A stretch of 64,000 nt of DNA from Fidelibacterota bacterium (GTDB taxonomy: Bacteria > Fidelibacterota > UBA8477 > JABMPR01), in assembly GCA_018673925.1 (NCBI GenBank), contig JABHBL010000074.1, positions 1 to 64,000 on the forward strand, written 5' to 3'. Each line of letters opens with the position of its first letter. Positions within the stretch are counted from its first letter, which is position 1. Of this stretch, positions 9,446-18,219 are shown piece after piece. The notes under the pieces are model-generated. The model saw only the letters and a list, made by a program, of their open reading frames with translations. It was not told the origin of the DNA and ran no database searches. The position numbers were made by a program, and so were the translations under genes.

Positions 9446-11443
9446 ATGAAACCAACTGAAGCATTAAAAAATTATAAGGCAACCCGCAAAGCCATCGGTT
9501 ATGTGGAACGTCAAAAAGCTAGCCCAAATGACTATCAGCGTATTGGTTTTAAATCAGGATTGGAAGTCCATCAACAGCTCAAAACGCAGAGTAAGCTTTT
9601 TTGCCGTTGTCCCGCTGGTATCTATCATTCAGATGATGATTTTGATGCTGAAGTGATACGTCATATGCGTCCCACTTTAAGCGAACTGGGTGAGTATGAT
9701 GGAACCGCCCTCATGGAATTCAAGACCCGCAAGAATATCACCTATCGTCTTAACAACCAGAACGCTTGCACCTATGAAGTCGATGATACCCCCCCTTTTC
9801 ATATAGATCCGGAAGCTTTGGAAATTGCTATTGAAATATCACTGCTCTCCAAGTTGAATATTGTTGGTGAAGTTCACATCACTCGCAAGCAGTATCTTGA
9901 TGGCAGTATCCCAACCGGTTTCCAAAGGACAGCCATTCTTGGTGTTGAAGGTGAAATTCAACTAAAAAACAAGAAAGTGCGTCTGATTCAACTCAGTATC
10001 GAAGAAGATTCCTGCCGAGAAATATCTGATATAGGTCATGAACGAATCTATAAAACTGATCGACTCGGCATGCCCCTCATCGAAACCGTAACACATCCTG
10101 ATATGACCACCCCGGATGAATTGGCAGAAGCTGCAGAATACATCCGATTTTTGAATCGCAGTACAGGTAAAGTGCGCACTGGGATGGGTGCGGGTCGTGA
10201 AGATGTTAATGTGAGCTGCGCTGGAGGGAGCCGAGTTGAAATAAAAGGTGTGGCCCACAACAAATGGATCCCTGAACTCTCGCATAATGAAGCCTTTCGT
10301 CAATGGGCGCTTCTACATATTAAAAAGCTCATCCACGATCGTGGTATTCAGCTCAATAAATGGAAAATGAGCCACAAAGAAATAGATTTTTCCATGCCAG
10401 AGCTACTGGCAACGCCCCTCAGAGATAAGCTGAATCAGAGAATGAAGGTCATCGCTATTAACCTCCCTAAACTGCGGGGAATTCTCTCACACTTTACTCA
10501 ACCAAGACACACTTTTGCCCATGAGATAACTCATCGTCTGAAAGTTATCGCCTGTATTGAACGGCCCAATATGACCCATTCGGAAAGCTTAGATCCCCTA
10601 CTAAGTGATGACGAATTAGGCAAAATTTCTAAATGGATGGGAGCCAAGAAAAACGATGCTCAGATCATTCTCTGGGGACCAGTCGAGGATATCCCAACTG
10701 CCCTTGAAACCGTGGAAGAACGAATTCGAATGGCTTTTGAGGGTGTCCCTGAAGAAACACGGAAATCCTTTCCAGATGGAACTACTATTTTTGAGCGAGT
10801 TCTTCCAGGTAGCGATCGTATGTATCCCGACACAGATTCTGCGCCCATCCCCTTAACGGTTGAATTCATCGACAGTCTTGGGAAACAATTACCCCTAGAT
10901 ATTGCTGATCGTTATGCTCAGATGAAAAAGTGGGGTATCCCGGAGGACACCTGGAAATATCTCCTCAGCAAAAACATGATCCCCCTGATTGAAAATATCT
11001 GTACGGATCATGGCTTCAATCACAAATTCATCGGTTCCTTTCTGGGGCACACCTTTAAAAACATCGAAGGTAAGTGCGACTTACATAAAAATTTCTTCTA
11101 TGAAAAAATCTATGAGCTTTTTCGTTATATCAAGGAAAAGAAATTGGAGCCAGGTATTGCTAAATATATGATACCAGTGATTTATGAATTCCCAGATATG
11201 CAGTTTAGTTCTGTTCTCACCAGTATCAATTTCAGAAAACGCAAAATAGCTGAAATTGCAGCCCCTATTGAATTTCTTCGCGAAAAATATCAAGAGAACA
11301 CACCAAAGCCAGAACCAGGTGACGACATCAACTGGATCATGGGCCAGTTACATCATCAGGCCATTGGGAATGTGGCATTATCTGAGTTGTTTTCTGAAAT
11401 CGATCAGAAATTAAAAAAAGAGAGTCAGTCCAATGGGCGATGA
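9446..11443 (+). CDS. gatE: Glu-tRNA(Gln) amidotransferase subunit E (archaeal type)
   Basis: A 665-residue GatE/GatB-family protein that transfers ammonia to Glu-tRNA(Gln). It has the opening GLEVHQQLKTQSKLFCRC, the GatB-like phosphorylation/transamidation core (ITRKQYLDGSIPTGFQRT, ISIEEDSCRE-like region), an extra central region of AspRS-insert type at about residues 275-420, which separates GatE from GatB, and a helical/YqeY-like tail. The next gene is GatD, confirming the archaeal two-subunit form. I chose ATG 9446; in-frame TTG 9437 and GTG 9440 are alternatives, and no strong ribosome site decides. Its occurrence in a bacterial context is unusual. Confidence 0.9.
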   Translation: MKPTEALKNYKATRKAIGYVERQKASPNDYQRIGFKSGLEVHQQLKTQSKLFCRCPAGIYHSDDDFDAEVIRHMRPTLSELGEYDGTALMEFKTRKNITYRLNNQNACTYEVDDTPPFHIDPEALEIAIEISLLSKLNIVGEVHITRKQYLDGSIPTGFQRTAILGVEGEIQLKNKKVRLIQLSIEEDSCREISDIGHERIYKTDRLGMPLIETVTHPDMTTPDELAEAAEYIRFLNRSTGKVRTGMGAGREDVNVSCAGGSRVEIKGVAHNKWIPELSHNEAFRQWALLHIKKLIHDRGIQLNKWKMSHKEIDFSMPELLATPLRDKLNQRMKVIAINLPKLRGILSHFTQPRHTFAHEITHRLKVIACIERPNMTHSESLDPLLSDDELGKISKWMGAKKNDAQIILWGPVEDIPTALETVEERIRMAFEGVPEETRKSFPDGTTIFERVLPGSDRMYPDTDSAPIPLTVEFIDSLGKQLPLDIADRYAQMKKWGIPEDTWKYLLSKNMIPLIENICTDHGFNHKFIGSFLGHTFKNIEGKCDLHKNFFYEKIYELFRYIKEKKLEPGIAKYMIPVIYEFPDMQFSSVLTSINFRKRKIAEIAAPIEFLREKYQENTPKPEPGDDINWIMGQLHHQAIGNVALSELFSEIDQKLKKESQSNGR

Positions 11444-12818
11444 CATTTTTCAAGGATACAAAGGGGATGCTCTCGCCACACTCAAGAAGTTCAGTGTGAG
11501 GGTCTGGGGTCAAGCTGAAATTCATACCACCCGGGGTACTTTTGATGGCACGGTTCTCCCCCGTTCAGAAAATGATGATGATCAGCATATCGTCTTGAAG
11601 ATTCAAACTGGTTATAATATTGGTATCGATATCGTGACCATTAAAAAAATGGTTGAAACAGGCTATCAAAAAGCCAATTACAAAATTCCCGAGAAAGCCT
11701 TCCCCTATTCAGATGATAAACCAAATGTGAAATTATTTGGGACCGGTGGAACGATTGCTTCCCGTCTGGATTATCGTACGGGTGCAGTCATTCCTGCCTT
11801 TTCTCCTGGTGAATTGTATGGTGCTGTACCTGAATTGGCAGATATTTGTAATATCGATACAGAAAAATTATTCGCGGTTTTTAGCGAAAACATGGGTCCC
11901 GATCAATACAAAATCCTGGCAGAAAGCATTGGCAAAGAAATTGCCAACGGCACTGATGGTATTGTTATCGGTCACGGGACAGACACCCTCCATCACACGG
12001 CTGCAGCCCTTTCGTTCATGGTCCAGGATTCACCCATCCCCATCATACTTGTGGGATCACAACGCTCTTCAGATCGACCATCCTCAGATGCCGCTCTGAA
12101 TTTGATCCACGCTTCTTATGCTGCTGGACATGGTGATATCGCGGAAACATTGGTATGTATGTTTGGTCCTACTTCTGATGAGTACGGTTTTTTACATCGG
12201 GGAACCCGTGTGAGAAAAATGCACAGCTCTTATAGATCAACCTTTCGTACCATTGGAGATACACCAGCTGCCACAGTGACTCGCGAAGGTCTGAAGATTA
12301 TCAAAACTGAATTCAAACATCGGCGAAAAGACAGGGATGTAAAAATTATCCCCACTTTCAATGAGAAGGTGACCATGCTCTACTATTATCCTCATATGCA
12401 AGGGGACATTATAGACTCATTGGTAGATGCTGGATACAAGGGAATCGTAATCGTAGGAACAGGTCTTGGACATGTAAACAGAGAATTGTATCCTGCACTT
12501 GAGAGAGCCCGGGACAAGGGTGTATCAGTTTTTATGACTCTCCAGACTATCTGGGGATATGCACATATGTTTGTCTATGATACTGGTCGTGATATGATGG
12601 CCCTTGGTGTGACACCTCTGGGCAACATGCTTCCTGAAGTTGCCTGGGTAAAATTAGGCTGGGCTCTAGGGCAAACAGAGGATCCCAAAAAAATCAAAGA
12701 GATTATGCTCACACCTATCAATGATGATATTACTGAACGGGAGCCATACAATGGTTACCTTGTTTATCAAGGTGGTGTACCTGAAGTAGAAGGTTTTGTC
12801 AGAAAATTCAGGAAGTAA
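11433..12818 (+). CDS. gatD: Glu-tRNA(Gln) amidotransferase subunit D (asparaginase-like)
   Basis: A 461-residue GatD, the subunit that releases ammonia from Gln or Asn for GatE. An N-terminal ~85-residue beta domain (FDGTVLPRSENDDDQHIVLK) precedes a type-I/II L-asparaginase fold with the catalytic threonine motif GTGGTIAS, the second motif GHGTDTLHHTA, and the SQRSSDRPSSDA stretch. The N-terminal extension and the partner gene separate it from ordinary asparaginases. Its start overlaps the end of gatE by 11 bases, so the two are probably co-translated. Confidence 0.92.
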   Translation: MGDDIFQGYKGDALATLKKFSVRVWGQAEIHTTRGTFDGTVLPRSENDDDQHIVLKIQTGYNIGIDIVTIKKMVETGYQKANYKIPEKAFPYSDDKPNVKLFGTGGTIASRLDYRTGAVIPAFSPGELYGAVPELADICNIDTEKLFAVFSENMGPDQYKILAESIGKEIANGTDGIVIGHGTDTLHHTAAALSFMVQDSPIPIILVGSQRSSDRPSSDAALNLIHASYAAGHGDIAETLVCMFGPTSDEYGFLHRGTRVRKMHSSYRSTFRTIGDTPAATVTREGLKIIKTEFKHRRKDRDVKIIPTFNEKVTMLYYYPHMQGDIIDSLVDAGYKGIVIVGTGLGHVNRELYPALERARDKGVSVFMTLQTIWGYAHMFVYDTGRDMMALGVTPLGNMLPEVAWVKLGWALGQTEDPKKIKEIMLTPINDDITEREPYNGYLVYQGGVPEVEGFVRKFRK

Positions 12819-12870
12819 GTTTTATCAATATCAACTGACTTCATTCAGGTGATATAAAGGGACACCAATA

Positions 12871-12899
12871 TTGACAAACCGTTTAATCGATTTTAAGGT
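12871..12899 (+). promoter_or_regulatory. Candidate sigma70-type promoter before the dehydratase operon
   Basis: TTGACA at 12871-12876, a 17-base spacer and TAAGGT at 12894-12899, lying 36-48 bases before the possible starts of the first dehydratase gene. The -35 is perfect and the -10 is weak. Confidence 0.4.
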
Positions 12900-12934
12900 G
12901 TGAATCAAATCATCTATCCACTACCAACTGAAGG

Positions 12935-14065
12935 TTGGTTGTTATTTTGAATGAGCTGCCATATATGATGATACCAGACCGATCAGAATACCTCAAGGGA
13001 CTGGCCCAAACAGGTCAGAAAATCATGGGTGTGTTGCCGGCACTATATCCCCGGGAGCTACTCTGGGCCTTTGATATTCATGCTGCTGAAATCTGGGATC
13101 CTCCTGGAGAAATACTCCACGCCAATGCGCATTTGCAGACCACCATTTGCCCCATTGTAAAAAAAAGCCTGGAGTTCATTCTCAAAGATCCTGATATCAT
13201 CAATGCAGGATATCTTTTCCCACATACCTGTGATTCCCTGCAAAACCTGGGGACTCAGGTCAAGGATCTCATCGGTGTGTCCCTTCCTGTATACACCTTT
13301 TACAATCCCAAGGGCAGTTTTAACAACACGACCATAAAATATTACCGGGATATTCTCCAAAATTTCCAATTAACTCTGGAAACAATCTATAGACCTTTAG
13401 ATCCGGAGAAACTGCTGACTGCCTGTGAATTGAGCCATAAAATCGATTCACATCTCCTAGCAATCCATCAGGCTCGTATGACAAATCACCTGTCATTGAG
13501 TAATGAGGAGTATTTCAAACTCATGCGAGCCCAGGAATACCTGCTCCCTGCGGACTATTTGAACCTGCTCGAGCAAGTAGATATTCTGGATCAACCAGGT
13601 GAATCTCTAAAGACACGATTGATGGTGTCGGGCATCCTGCCACCCACTTCAAAGATCCTGGAATTTCTTGATGAATTGGGGGTAAGCATTGTAGCGGATG
13701 ATTTGCTGGCTGGTAGTCGACGCATTCCCAAATTTTCTATGGATGCTCCGAGTTCTCCCATTGATTACTTGACAGATCGATTCTTCGTTTTACCTCCTTG
13801 CTCTACACGAGGGGGTGATCTAGATGAACGCATGCATCATATAAGTACTCGTATGAAAGATAGTAGGGCTCAAGGAATGTTGTTCGATATGGTAAAATTC
13901 TGTGAGCCTGAGTTATTCGATCATCGTCTTCTGGTGAAAACACTTCGGGAGAAAAGCATTCCAGTTTTAACTCTGGAAACAGAGCTGGAACACCACATCT
14001 CAGGACAAGACAAAACCCGTATTGAAGCGTTCACTGAGCTTCTATTTGATATGGTTTCGACATGA
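12935..14065 (+). CDS. 2-hydroxyacyl-CoA dehydratase subunit (HgdB/FldC-like)
   Basis: One of two [4Fe-4S] subunits of a radical 2-hydroxyacyl-CoA dehydratase (D-component family, related to benzoyl-CoA reductase BcrB/C). Conserved cysteines are in TTICPIVKKSLEF, FPHTCDSLQNLG and MVKFCEPELFDHRLL, and the family ending PVLTLETELE...QDKTRIEAFTELL is present. Length up to 376 residues is normal. The start is unsure: TTG 12935 gives the longest frame, TTG 12947 has AAGG 12 bases before it, and ATG 12965/12968 are also possible. It overlaps the next gene by 4 bases (ATGA). The 2-hydroxyacyl-CoA substrate cannot be named. Confidence 0.85.
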   Translation: MVVILNELPYMMIPDRSEYLKGLAQTGQKIMGVLPALYPRELLWAFDIHAAEIWDPPGEILHANAHLQTTICPIVKKSLEFILKDPDIINAGYLFPHTCDSLQNLGTQVKDLIGVSLPVYTFYNPKGSFNNTTIKYYRDILQNFQLTLETIYRPLDPEKLLTACELSHKIDSHLLAIHQARMTNHLSLSNEEYFKLMRAQEYLLPADYLNLLEQVDILDQPGESLKTRLMVSGILPPTSKILEFLDELGVSIVADDLLAGSRRIPKFSMDAPSSPIDYLTDRFFVLPPCSTRGGDLDERMHHISTRMKDSRAQGMLFDMVKFCEPELFDHRLLVKTLREKSIPVLTLETELEHHISGQDKTRIEAFTELLFDMVST

Positions 14066-15384
14066 GCATCAGAGCTGAATTAAAATATAAAATTATGAAG
14101 GATTATGGAGCTCCAGCTGTCATGGCGTTTCAAGATTTCAAAAGACGGAAACCTCGTCCTGTTCCAGAGGCATTTGGACCCCCTTTAGAAACCAATAAGC
14201 GGCTTAAGGAAATTCTTAGTCGTCATTATTTCCTCTCCAGATATGTTCCTGGTGTAAAAAAAGTCGCCTGGGTCACTAGCGGTGCTCCCGTAGAACTCCT
14301 ACGGGCTTTCGATTTCTATACCATCTATCCGGAGAATCATTCTGCCCTGGTTGGAGCCAAAAAACAAGGCGCTGACTACTGTGGAATCGCAGAAAGGAGT
14401 GGCTTCAGTCAGGACCTGTGTTCCTATGCCCGCATCGATCTGGGACATATGCTATCAGGGAAAACACCAGCTGGAAAACTTCCCAAACCAGATCTGTTGT
14501 TTTGTTCAAACAATATCTGTCAGACTGTCCTGTATTGGTATAAAGCCATCGCCCATGAACTGAATATTCCCCTGATACACTTTGATGCACCATTTGTTAC
14601 TACTGAACAAACCGAAGCTGATATCAATTACATGGCTCAGCAATTACAAGACATGATTCCTATTCTTGAACGAGTATCAGGACGAGTTTTTTACCAAAAT
14701 ATTTTTGAAGATATCCTCAAGCGTTCCATGGAAACATCTAAGACCTGGGGTGCCATCCTGGATGCAATGAAGGCTCAACCTGCCCCGATGACGATCTTCG
14801 ATGCTTTTGGTCATCTTGCTCCCATTGTTTCCCTGCGAGGTTTACCTGTAGCTCAAGATTACTACCATATTTTGATGGAAGAGGTCGATGCTCGGGTTTC
14901 CATGGGGATTGGTGCAATAAGTGATGAACGTTACCGCTTAATCTGGGACAATATTGCCATCTGGTACAAGGTTCGTTTTTTAGCTACCTTTTTTGCTGAG
15001 AGGAAAATGAATTTTGTGACAGCTACCTATACCAACGCATGGGCTGAAACCACAGGGTATCTTGATGTAAAAGATCCCTGGATCTCCATGGCTAAAACTT
15101 ATGGACAGATAATCCTGAATAACAATTTGAAGCACCGGCTTGATCTGATGAAAAAGATGATTAAGACCTATTCAGTGGATGGGATGGTCATGCATTCAAC
15201 TCGCAGCTGTAAACCTTATTCAGTAGGTCAATTTGATCTGCGGAAGGCCATTACTGCTGATCTTGATTTACCAGCTGTTATTCTGGATGCGGATATTGCT
15301 GATGAGCGGGTCTGGTCTGAACAACAAATCCACACTCGACTAGAAGCCTTTTGTGAAACTCTGGAAGGATCAAAATTTGGCTGA
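14062..15384 (+). CDS. 2-hydroxyacyl-CoA dehydratase subunit (HgdA/FldB-like)
   Basis: The 440-residue partner subunit of the dehydratase. Conserved features are the cluster-binding regions DYCGIAERSGFSQDLCSYAR and FCSNNICQTVLYWYKAIA, followed by IPLIHFDAPF, and near the C terminus HSTRSCKPYSVGQFDLRK with LPAVILDADIADER. These match the alpha-type subunit of (R)-2-hydroxyglutaryl- or phenyllactyl-CoA dehydratases. Start and stop overlaps with both neighbours (ATGA upstream, 8 bases downstream) point to one transcript and a 1:1 complex. A benzoyl-CoA-reductase-like role cannot be excluded. Confidence 0.86.
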   Translation: MSIRAELKYKIMKDYGAPAVMAFQDFKRRKPRPVPEAFGPPLETNKRLKEILSRHYFLSRYVPGVKKVAWVTSGAPVELLRAFDFYTIYPENHSALVGAKKQGADYCGIAERSGFSQDLCSYARIDLGHMLSGKTPAGKLPKPDLLFCSNNICQTVLYWYKAIAHELNIPLIHFDAPFVTTEQTEADINYMAQQLQDMIPILERVSGRVFYQNIFEDILKRSMETSKTWGAILDAMKAQPAPMTIFDAFGHLAPIVSLRGLPVAQDYYHILMEEVDARVSMGIGAISDERYRLIWDNIAIWYKVRFLATFFAERKMNFVTATYTNAWAETTGYLDVKDPWISMAKTYGQIILNNNLKHRLDLMKKMIKTYSVDGMVMHSTRSCKPYSVGQFDLRKAITADLDLPAVILDADIADERVWSEQQIHTRLEAFCETLEGSKFG

Positions 15385-16186
15385 ATTCTATTTTGCCGGC
15401 GTGGATGTAGGCTCTCTCAGCACCGATGTATCCATTATTGATGATTCAGGAAAAGTCCTGTCTGAAATCGTAATCCCCACTAGCGTTAATGGTTCTGAGG
15501 CAGCTGAAGCGGCTTTTGATTCTGCATTAAAACTGACAAATCTCTCAAGGGACGGCATCACCGCCATCACGGCTACGGGTTATGGACGTGCTTCAGTGGC
15601 TTTTGCCACGGGAAAAACGACTGAGATCAGTTGCCATGGCGTCGGGGCACATCAACTCTTTCCCAAAACGGGAACAGTAATTGATATTGGGGGCCAGGAC
15701 AGCAAAGTGATCCAAATAGACTCACGAGGCCGCATGCTGGATTTCACCATGAATGATAAATGTGCGGCTGGAACAGGTCGTTTTCTCGAGGTCATGGCCA
15801 ACCGTCTGGAACTGGATCTGGATGAATTGAGCAGCTCAAAAAATATCCAGGGAGAGTCAGCTCCCATCAGCAGCACTTGTACAGTATTTGCTGAGAGTGA
15901 GGTCATTTCTCTCCTGGCCAAAAATACACCTCGTGAGGAAATCGTACATGGATTGCAGCGTTCTATCGTGAATCGGATCTGGAGCATGGTCACCTCAATA
16001 GGTATTGAAGGCGAAGTGACGCTGACAGGAGGTGTTGCTCACAATAAAGGTCTAGTCGCGTTGCTGGAGGAGAAATTGGGGTTAACTTTAAACATTCCTG
16101 AAAACCCACAAACTGTGGGTGCTCTGGGTGGGGCTCATATCGCCAGGCGGGCCTATCACATCAGTCTAGAGTCTGGCACAAATTAA
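15377..16186 (+). CDS. 2-hydroxyacyl-CoA dehydratase activator ATPase (HgdC/BadF family)
   Basis: A 269-residue ASKHA-fold ATPase that drives one electron into the dehydratase at the cost of ATP. It shows the phosphate-1 motif AGVDVGSLSTDVSII, the IDIGGQDSKVI motif and the two single-cysteine motifs DKCAAGTGRFLE and TCTVFAESEVI that hold the [4Fe-4S] cluster at the dimer interface. A longer frame from GTG 15353 exists, but TTG 15377 has GGAAGGA 7 bases upstream and overlaps the preceding gene by only 8 bases, so I take it as the start. Third gene of the dehydratase operon. Confidence 0.9.
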   Translation: MAEFYFAGVDVGSLSTDVSIIDDSGKVLSEIVIPTSVNGSEAAEAAFDSALKLTNLSRDGITAITATGYGRASVAFATGKTTEISCHGVGAHQLFPKTGTVIDIGGQDSKVIQIDSRGRMLDFTMNDKCAAGTGRFLEVMANRLELDLDELSSSKNIQGESAPISSTCTVFAESEVISLLAKNTPREEIVHGLQRSIVNRIWSMVTSIGIEGEVTLTGGVAHNKGLVALLEEKLGLTLNIPENPQTVGALGGAHIARRAYHISLESGTN

Positions 16187-16236
16187 CCAATCAGGAACTT
16201 ATCGGGTCAAAGGGATTAAATAGAATGAGGTGCATT

Positions 16237-16725
16237 ATGAAATTTAGCAAACTTATTTTCCTTCTACTTATCCTGGCAGTCGCGGTGCAGGCTGGGCCCC
16301 GATCAAGAAGACATCATCACCACCCCGCAAGAAACTATCACTCCTCCTATTACCCCCACTATTACAATAATCACTTTTCAGCTTTTGGATATTACCGCTA
16401 TTCTTATAGACCTGTCATGGTCACCACCCAATCAACCACCACCTATCCCACAAACCTGGTTACCATCACAGCTGAGAGTGTGTCTGAAGATATTGTTGTC
16501 TTGAATCGTATGATGTCACGTGGTGTTATTAGTGAAAAGGACTATGAGAGAGCCAAGAAGACACTACTCAATCGTATCGGCATGTCCATGAATCCAGATG
16601 CCCAGGTAGCAACTACAGAAGAACTCATTGGGCAAATCGAAGCTTTACACCAGATGTACTCTAAACAAATCATTACCGAAAAAGAATTCAAGAAACAAAA
16701 GAATAAGCTACTGGCAATGATATAG
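16237..16725 (+). CDS. Small exported protein with two SHOCT-like helical motifs
   Basis: A 162-residue protein with an N-terminal signal peptide (KFSKLIFLLLILAVAVQAG), then a His-, Tyr- and Pro-rich stretch (residues ~22-65) and two repeated SHOCT-like motifs (VLNRMMSRGVISEKDYERAKK and ALHQMYSKQIITEKEFKKQKN). SHOCT motifs are usually oligomerisation or anchoring tails. GAGGTG lies 4 bases before ATG 16237, favouring it over ATG 16225. The His-rich part could bind metal, but this is a guess; the function is unknown. Confidence 0.7.
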   Translation: MKFSKLIFLLLILAVAVQAGPRSRRHHHHPARNYHSSYYPHYYNNHFSAFGYYRYSYRPVMVTTQSTTTYPTNLVTITAESVSEDIVVLNRMMSRGVISEKDYERAKKTLLNRIGMSMNPDAQVATTEELIGQIEALHQMYSKQIITEKEFKKQKNKLLAMI

Positions 16726-16876
16726 GTTCACATTATAGATGCCTTTCTTGTTTTAAATCTTCTGTTTGACTCTGTATCACATCTAAACAATCAAATTTGA
16801 CCCTAATTATTTCTTGGGAAGCAATAGCCAGCAGTTAGCATGCTGGTTAACTGATATTTTCATAAAGGAAACCTGC

Positions 16877-17413
16877 ATGTACCCCTATCTCAGAACCATA
16901 AAGACCATTCTCTCAGCCAGATATCGCAGCTCACTAAATTTTGGCGACACCGCTATATTGAATCTTCGAGCTGGATTCACAGATATTGATCACTACGGAG
17001 AAATCAATAATGGCAGACAGTTGACCCTCATGGACTTGGGCAGATATGATCTTGGAGTTCGGGGTGGTTTAATGAAGCTCATCGCAGAAAAGAAATGGGG
17101 CTTTGCTGTTGGCGGTTCCAGTATTCGTTACCGTCGCAGAATAACCCTGTGGAAAAAGTTTCAATTACATACTGAAGTCATCGGTCATGATGGCCGCTGG
17201 TTTTACTTTCTCCAGAAAATGTGTCAGGGTGAAAACATCTGTTCCTCCGCTCTGATCAAGGCAGGGGTTGTCTCAAAAAATGGATTGGTGCCTGCTGAGA
17301 AAGTCATGGAGGAATTTCCAGACAATTCCTGGGCTGGTGATTTACCAGAATGGGTTAAGGCTTGGATTGATGCTGAAAGCCAGCGACCCTGGCCATCAAA
17401 CCCCTCTAGTTAG
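16877..17413 (+). CDS. Thioesterase-like (hotdog-fold) protein
   Basis: A 178-residue protein resembling the 4HBT/THEM6-like acyl-CoA thioesterase group: DIDHYGEINNGRQLTLMDLGRYDL corresponds to the catalytic helix region of that family, followed by SSIRYRRRITLWKKFQLHTEVIGHDGRWFYF. AAGGA lies just ahead of ATG 16877, so the longer frame from 16814 is rejected. It stands alone between the SHOCT protein and the convergent FabG-like gene. The substrate is unknown. Confidence 0.7.
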   Translation: MYPYLRTIKTILSARYRSSLNFGDTAILNLRAGFTDIDHYGEINNGRQLTLMDLGRYDLGVRGGLMKLIAEKKWGFAVGGSSIRYRRRITLWKKFQLHTEVIGHDGRWFYFLQKMCQGENICSSALIKAGVVSKNGLVPAEKVMEEFPDNSWAGDLPEWVKAWIDAESQRPWPSNPSS

Positions 17414-17451
17414 TAAACATTTACCTTAACAAAGTGTGGGTGTCATAACTC

Positions 17452-18195
17452 TCAGGATATCAAACCACCATCTACAGAGAGAGTAGTACCATGAATAAAG
17501 GAGGCTTCATCTGAAGCCAGAAATGCATAAACAGTCGCCACTTCTGATGGTTCACCAATACGCTGCATAGGTACCCTATCCACCATCATCTCTATGACAT
17601 TCTCAGGCATTTTTTTAACCATCTCAGTTGCAATAAATCCAGGGGCAATGGCATTTACCCGCACTCCTTTGCGACCTAGCTCTCTGGCCCATACCTGAGT
17701 CATTCCTATGACACCTGCTTTGGAAGCCACATAATTAGTCTGTCCAAAATTTCCATAGAGTCCCACAACCGAGCTAGCATTGAGAATCACGCCTGATCCC
17801 TGGGCAACCATTTGTTTGGCCGCTGCTTGACCGCAAATAAATACTGCTTTTAAATTCACATCAATGACCTGATCAAAAGCGGCTCCTTCCATTTTGAGAA
17901 GGGTGGCATCTCTGGTGATGCCGGCGTTATTGATCATCACATCAAGTTGTCCATATTTTTCAACGATGGCTGTTATTGCAACATTAACAGAATCTTCATC
18001 TGTCACATCCACGGCTCGAAACTCTAGCCTCTTATCAGAAGTTTGCAGATCTGCAATGAGGGCATCACCCATTTCCTGATTGATATCCCAGGCCGATACG
18101 ATGGCTCCTTCTGCCAGGAACTTTTCCACGGTGGCCATACCTATTCCAGCTGCGCCTCCAGTGATTATTGCAACTTTTGATTCAAGTTTTTTCAT
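17452..18195 (-). CDS. fabG: 3-oxoacyl-ACP reductase-like SDR
   Basis: A 247-residue classical short-chain dehydrogenase with the NADP-binding glycine motif TGGAAGIGMA, NNAGITRD, the catalytic Ser-Tyr-Lys set (NASSVVGLYG, YVASKAG) and the C-terminal GTTLSVDGGLIS typical of FabG/PhaB. It probably reduces 3-oxoacyl-ACP or 3-oxoacyl-CoA. It starts 24 bases after the RND permease stop on the same strand and could be co-transcribed with the efflux genes. FabG naming is by family; other SDR substrates are possible. Confidence 0.8.
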   Translation of the reverse strand: MKKLESKVAIITGGAAGIGMATVEKFLAEGAIVSAWDINQEMGDALIADLQTSDKRLEFRAVDVTDEDSVNVAITAIVEKYGQLDVMINNAGITRDATLLKMEGAAFDQVIDVNLKAVFICGQAAAKQMVAQGSGVILNASSVVGLYGNFGQTNYVASKAGVIGMTQVWARELGRKGVRVNAIAPGFIATEMVKKMPENVIEMMVDRVPMQRIGEPSEVATVYAFLASDEASFIHGTTLSVDGGLIS

Positions 18196-18219
18196 GCTTT
18201 CCTCAATCTGATCAACGGG

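Noticed and set aside
9446-12818. Archaeal contamination as the source of gatDE
   Set aside because: Flanking genes on both sides and base composition are continuous with the bacterial sequence; no archaeal neighbours are seen. It cannot be fully excluded without read coverage.
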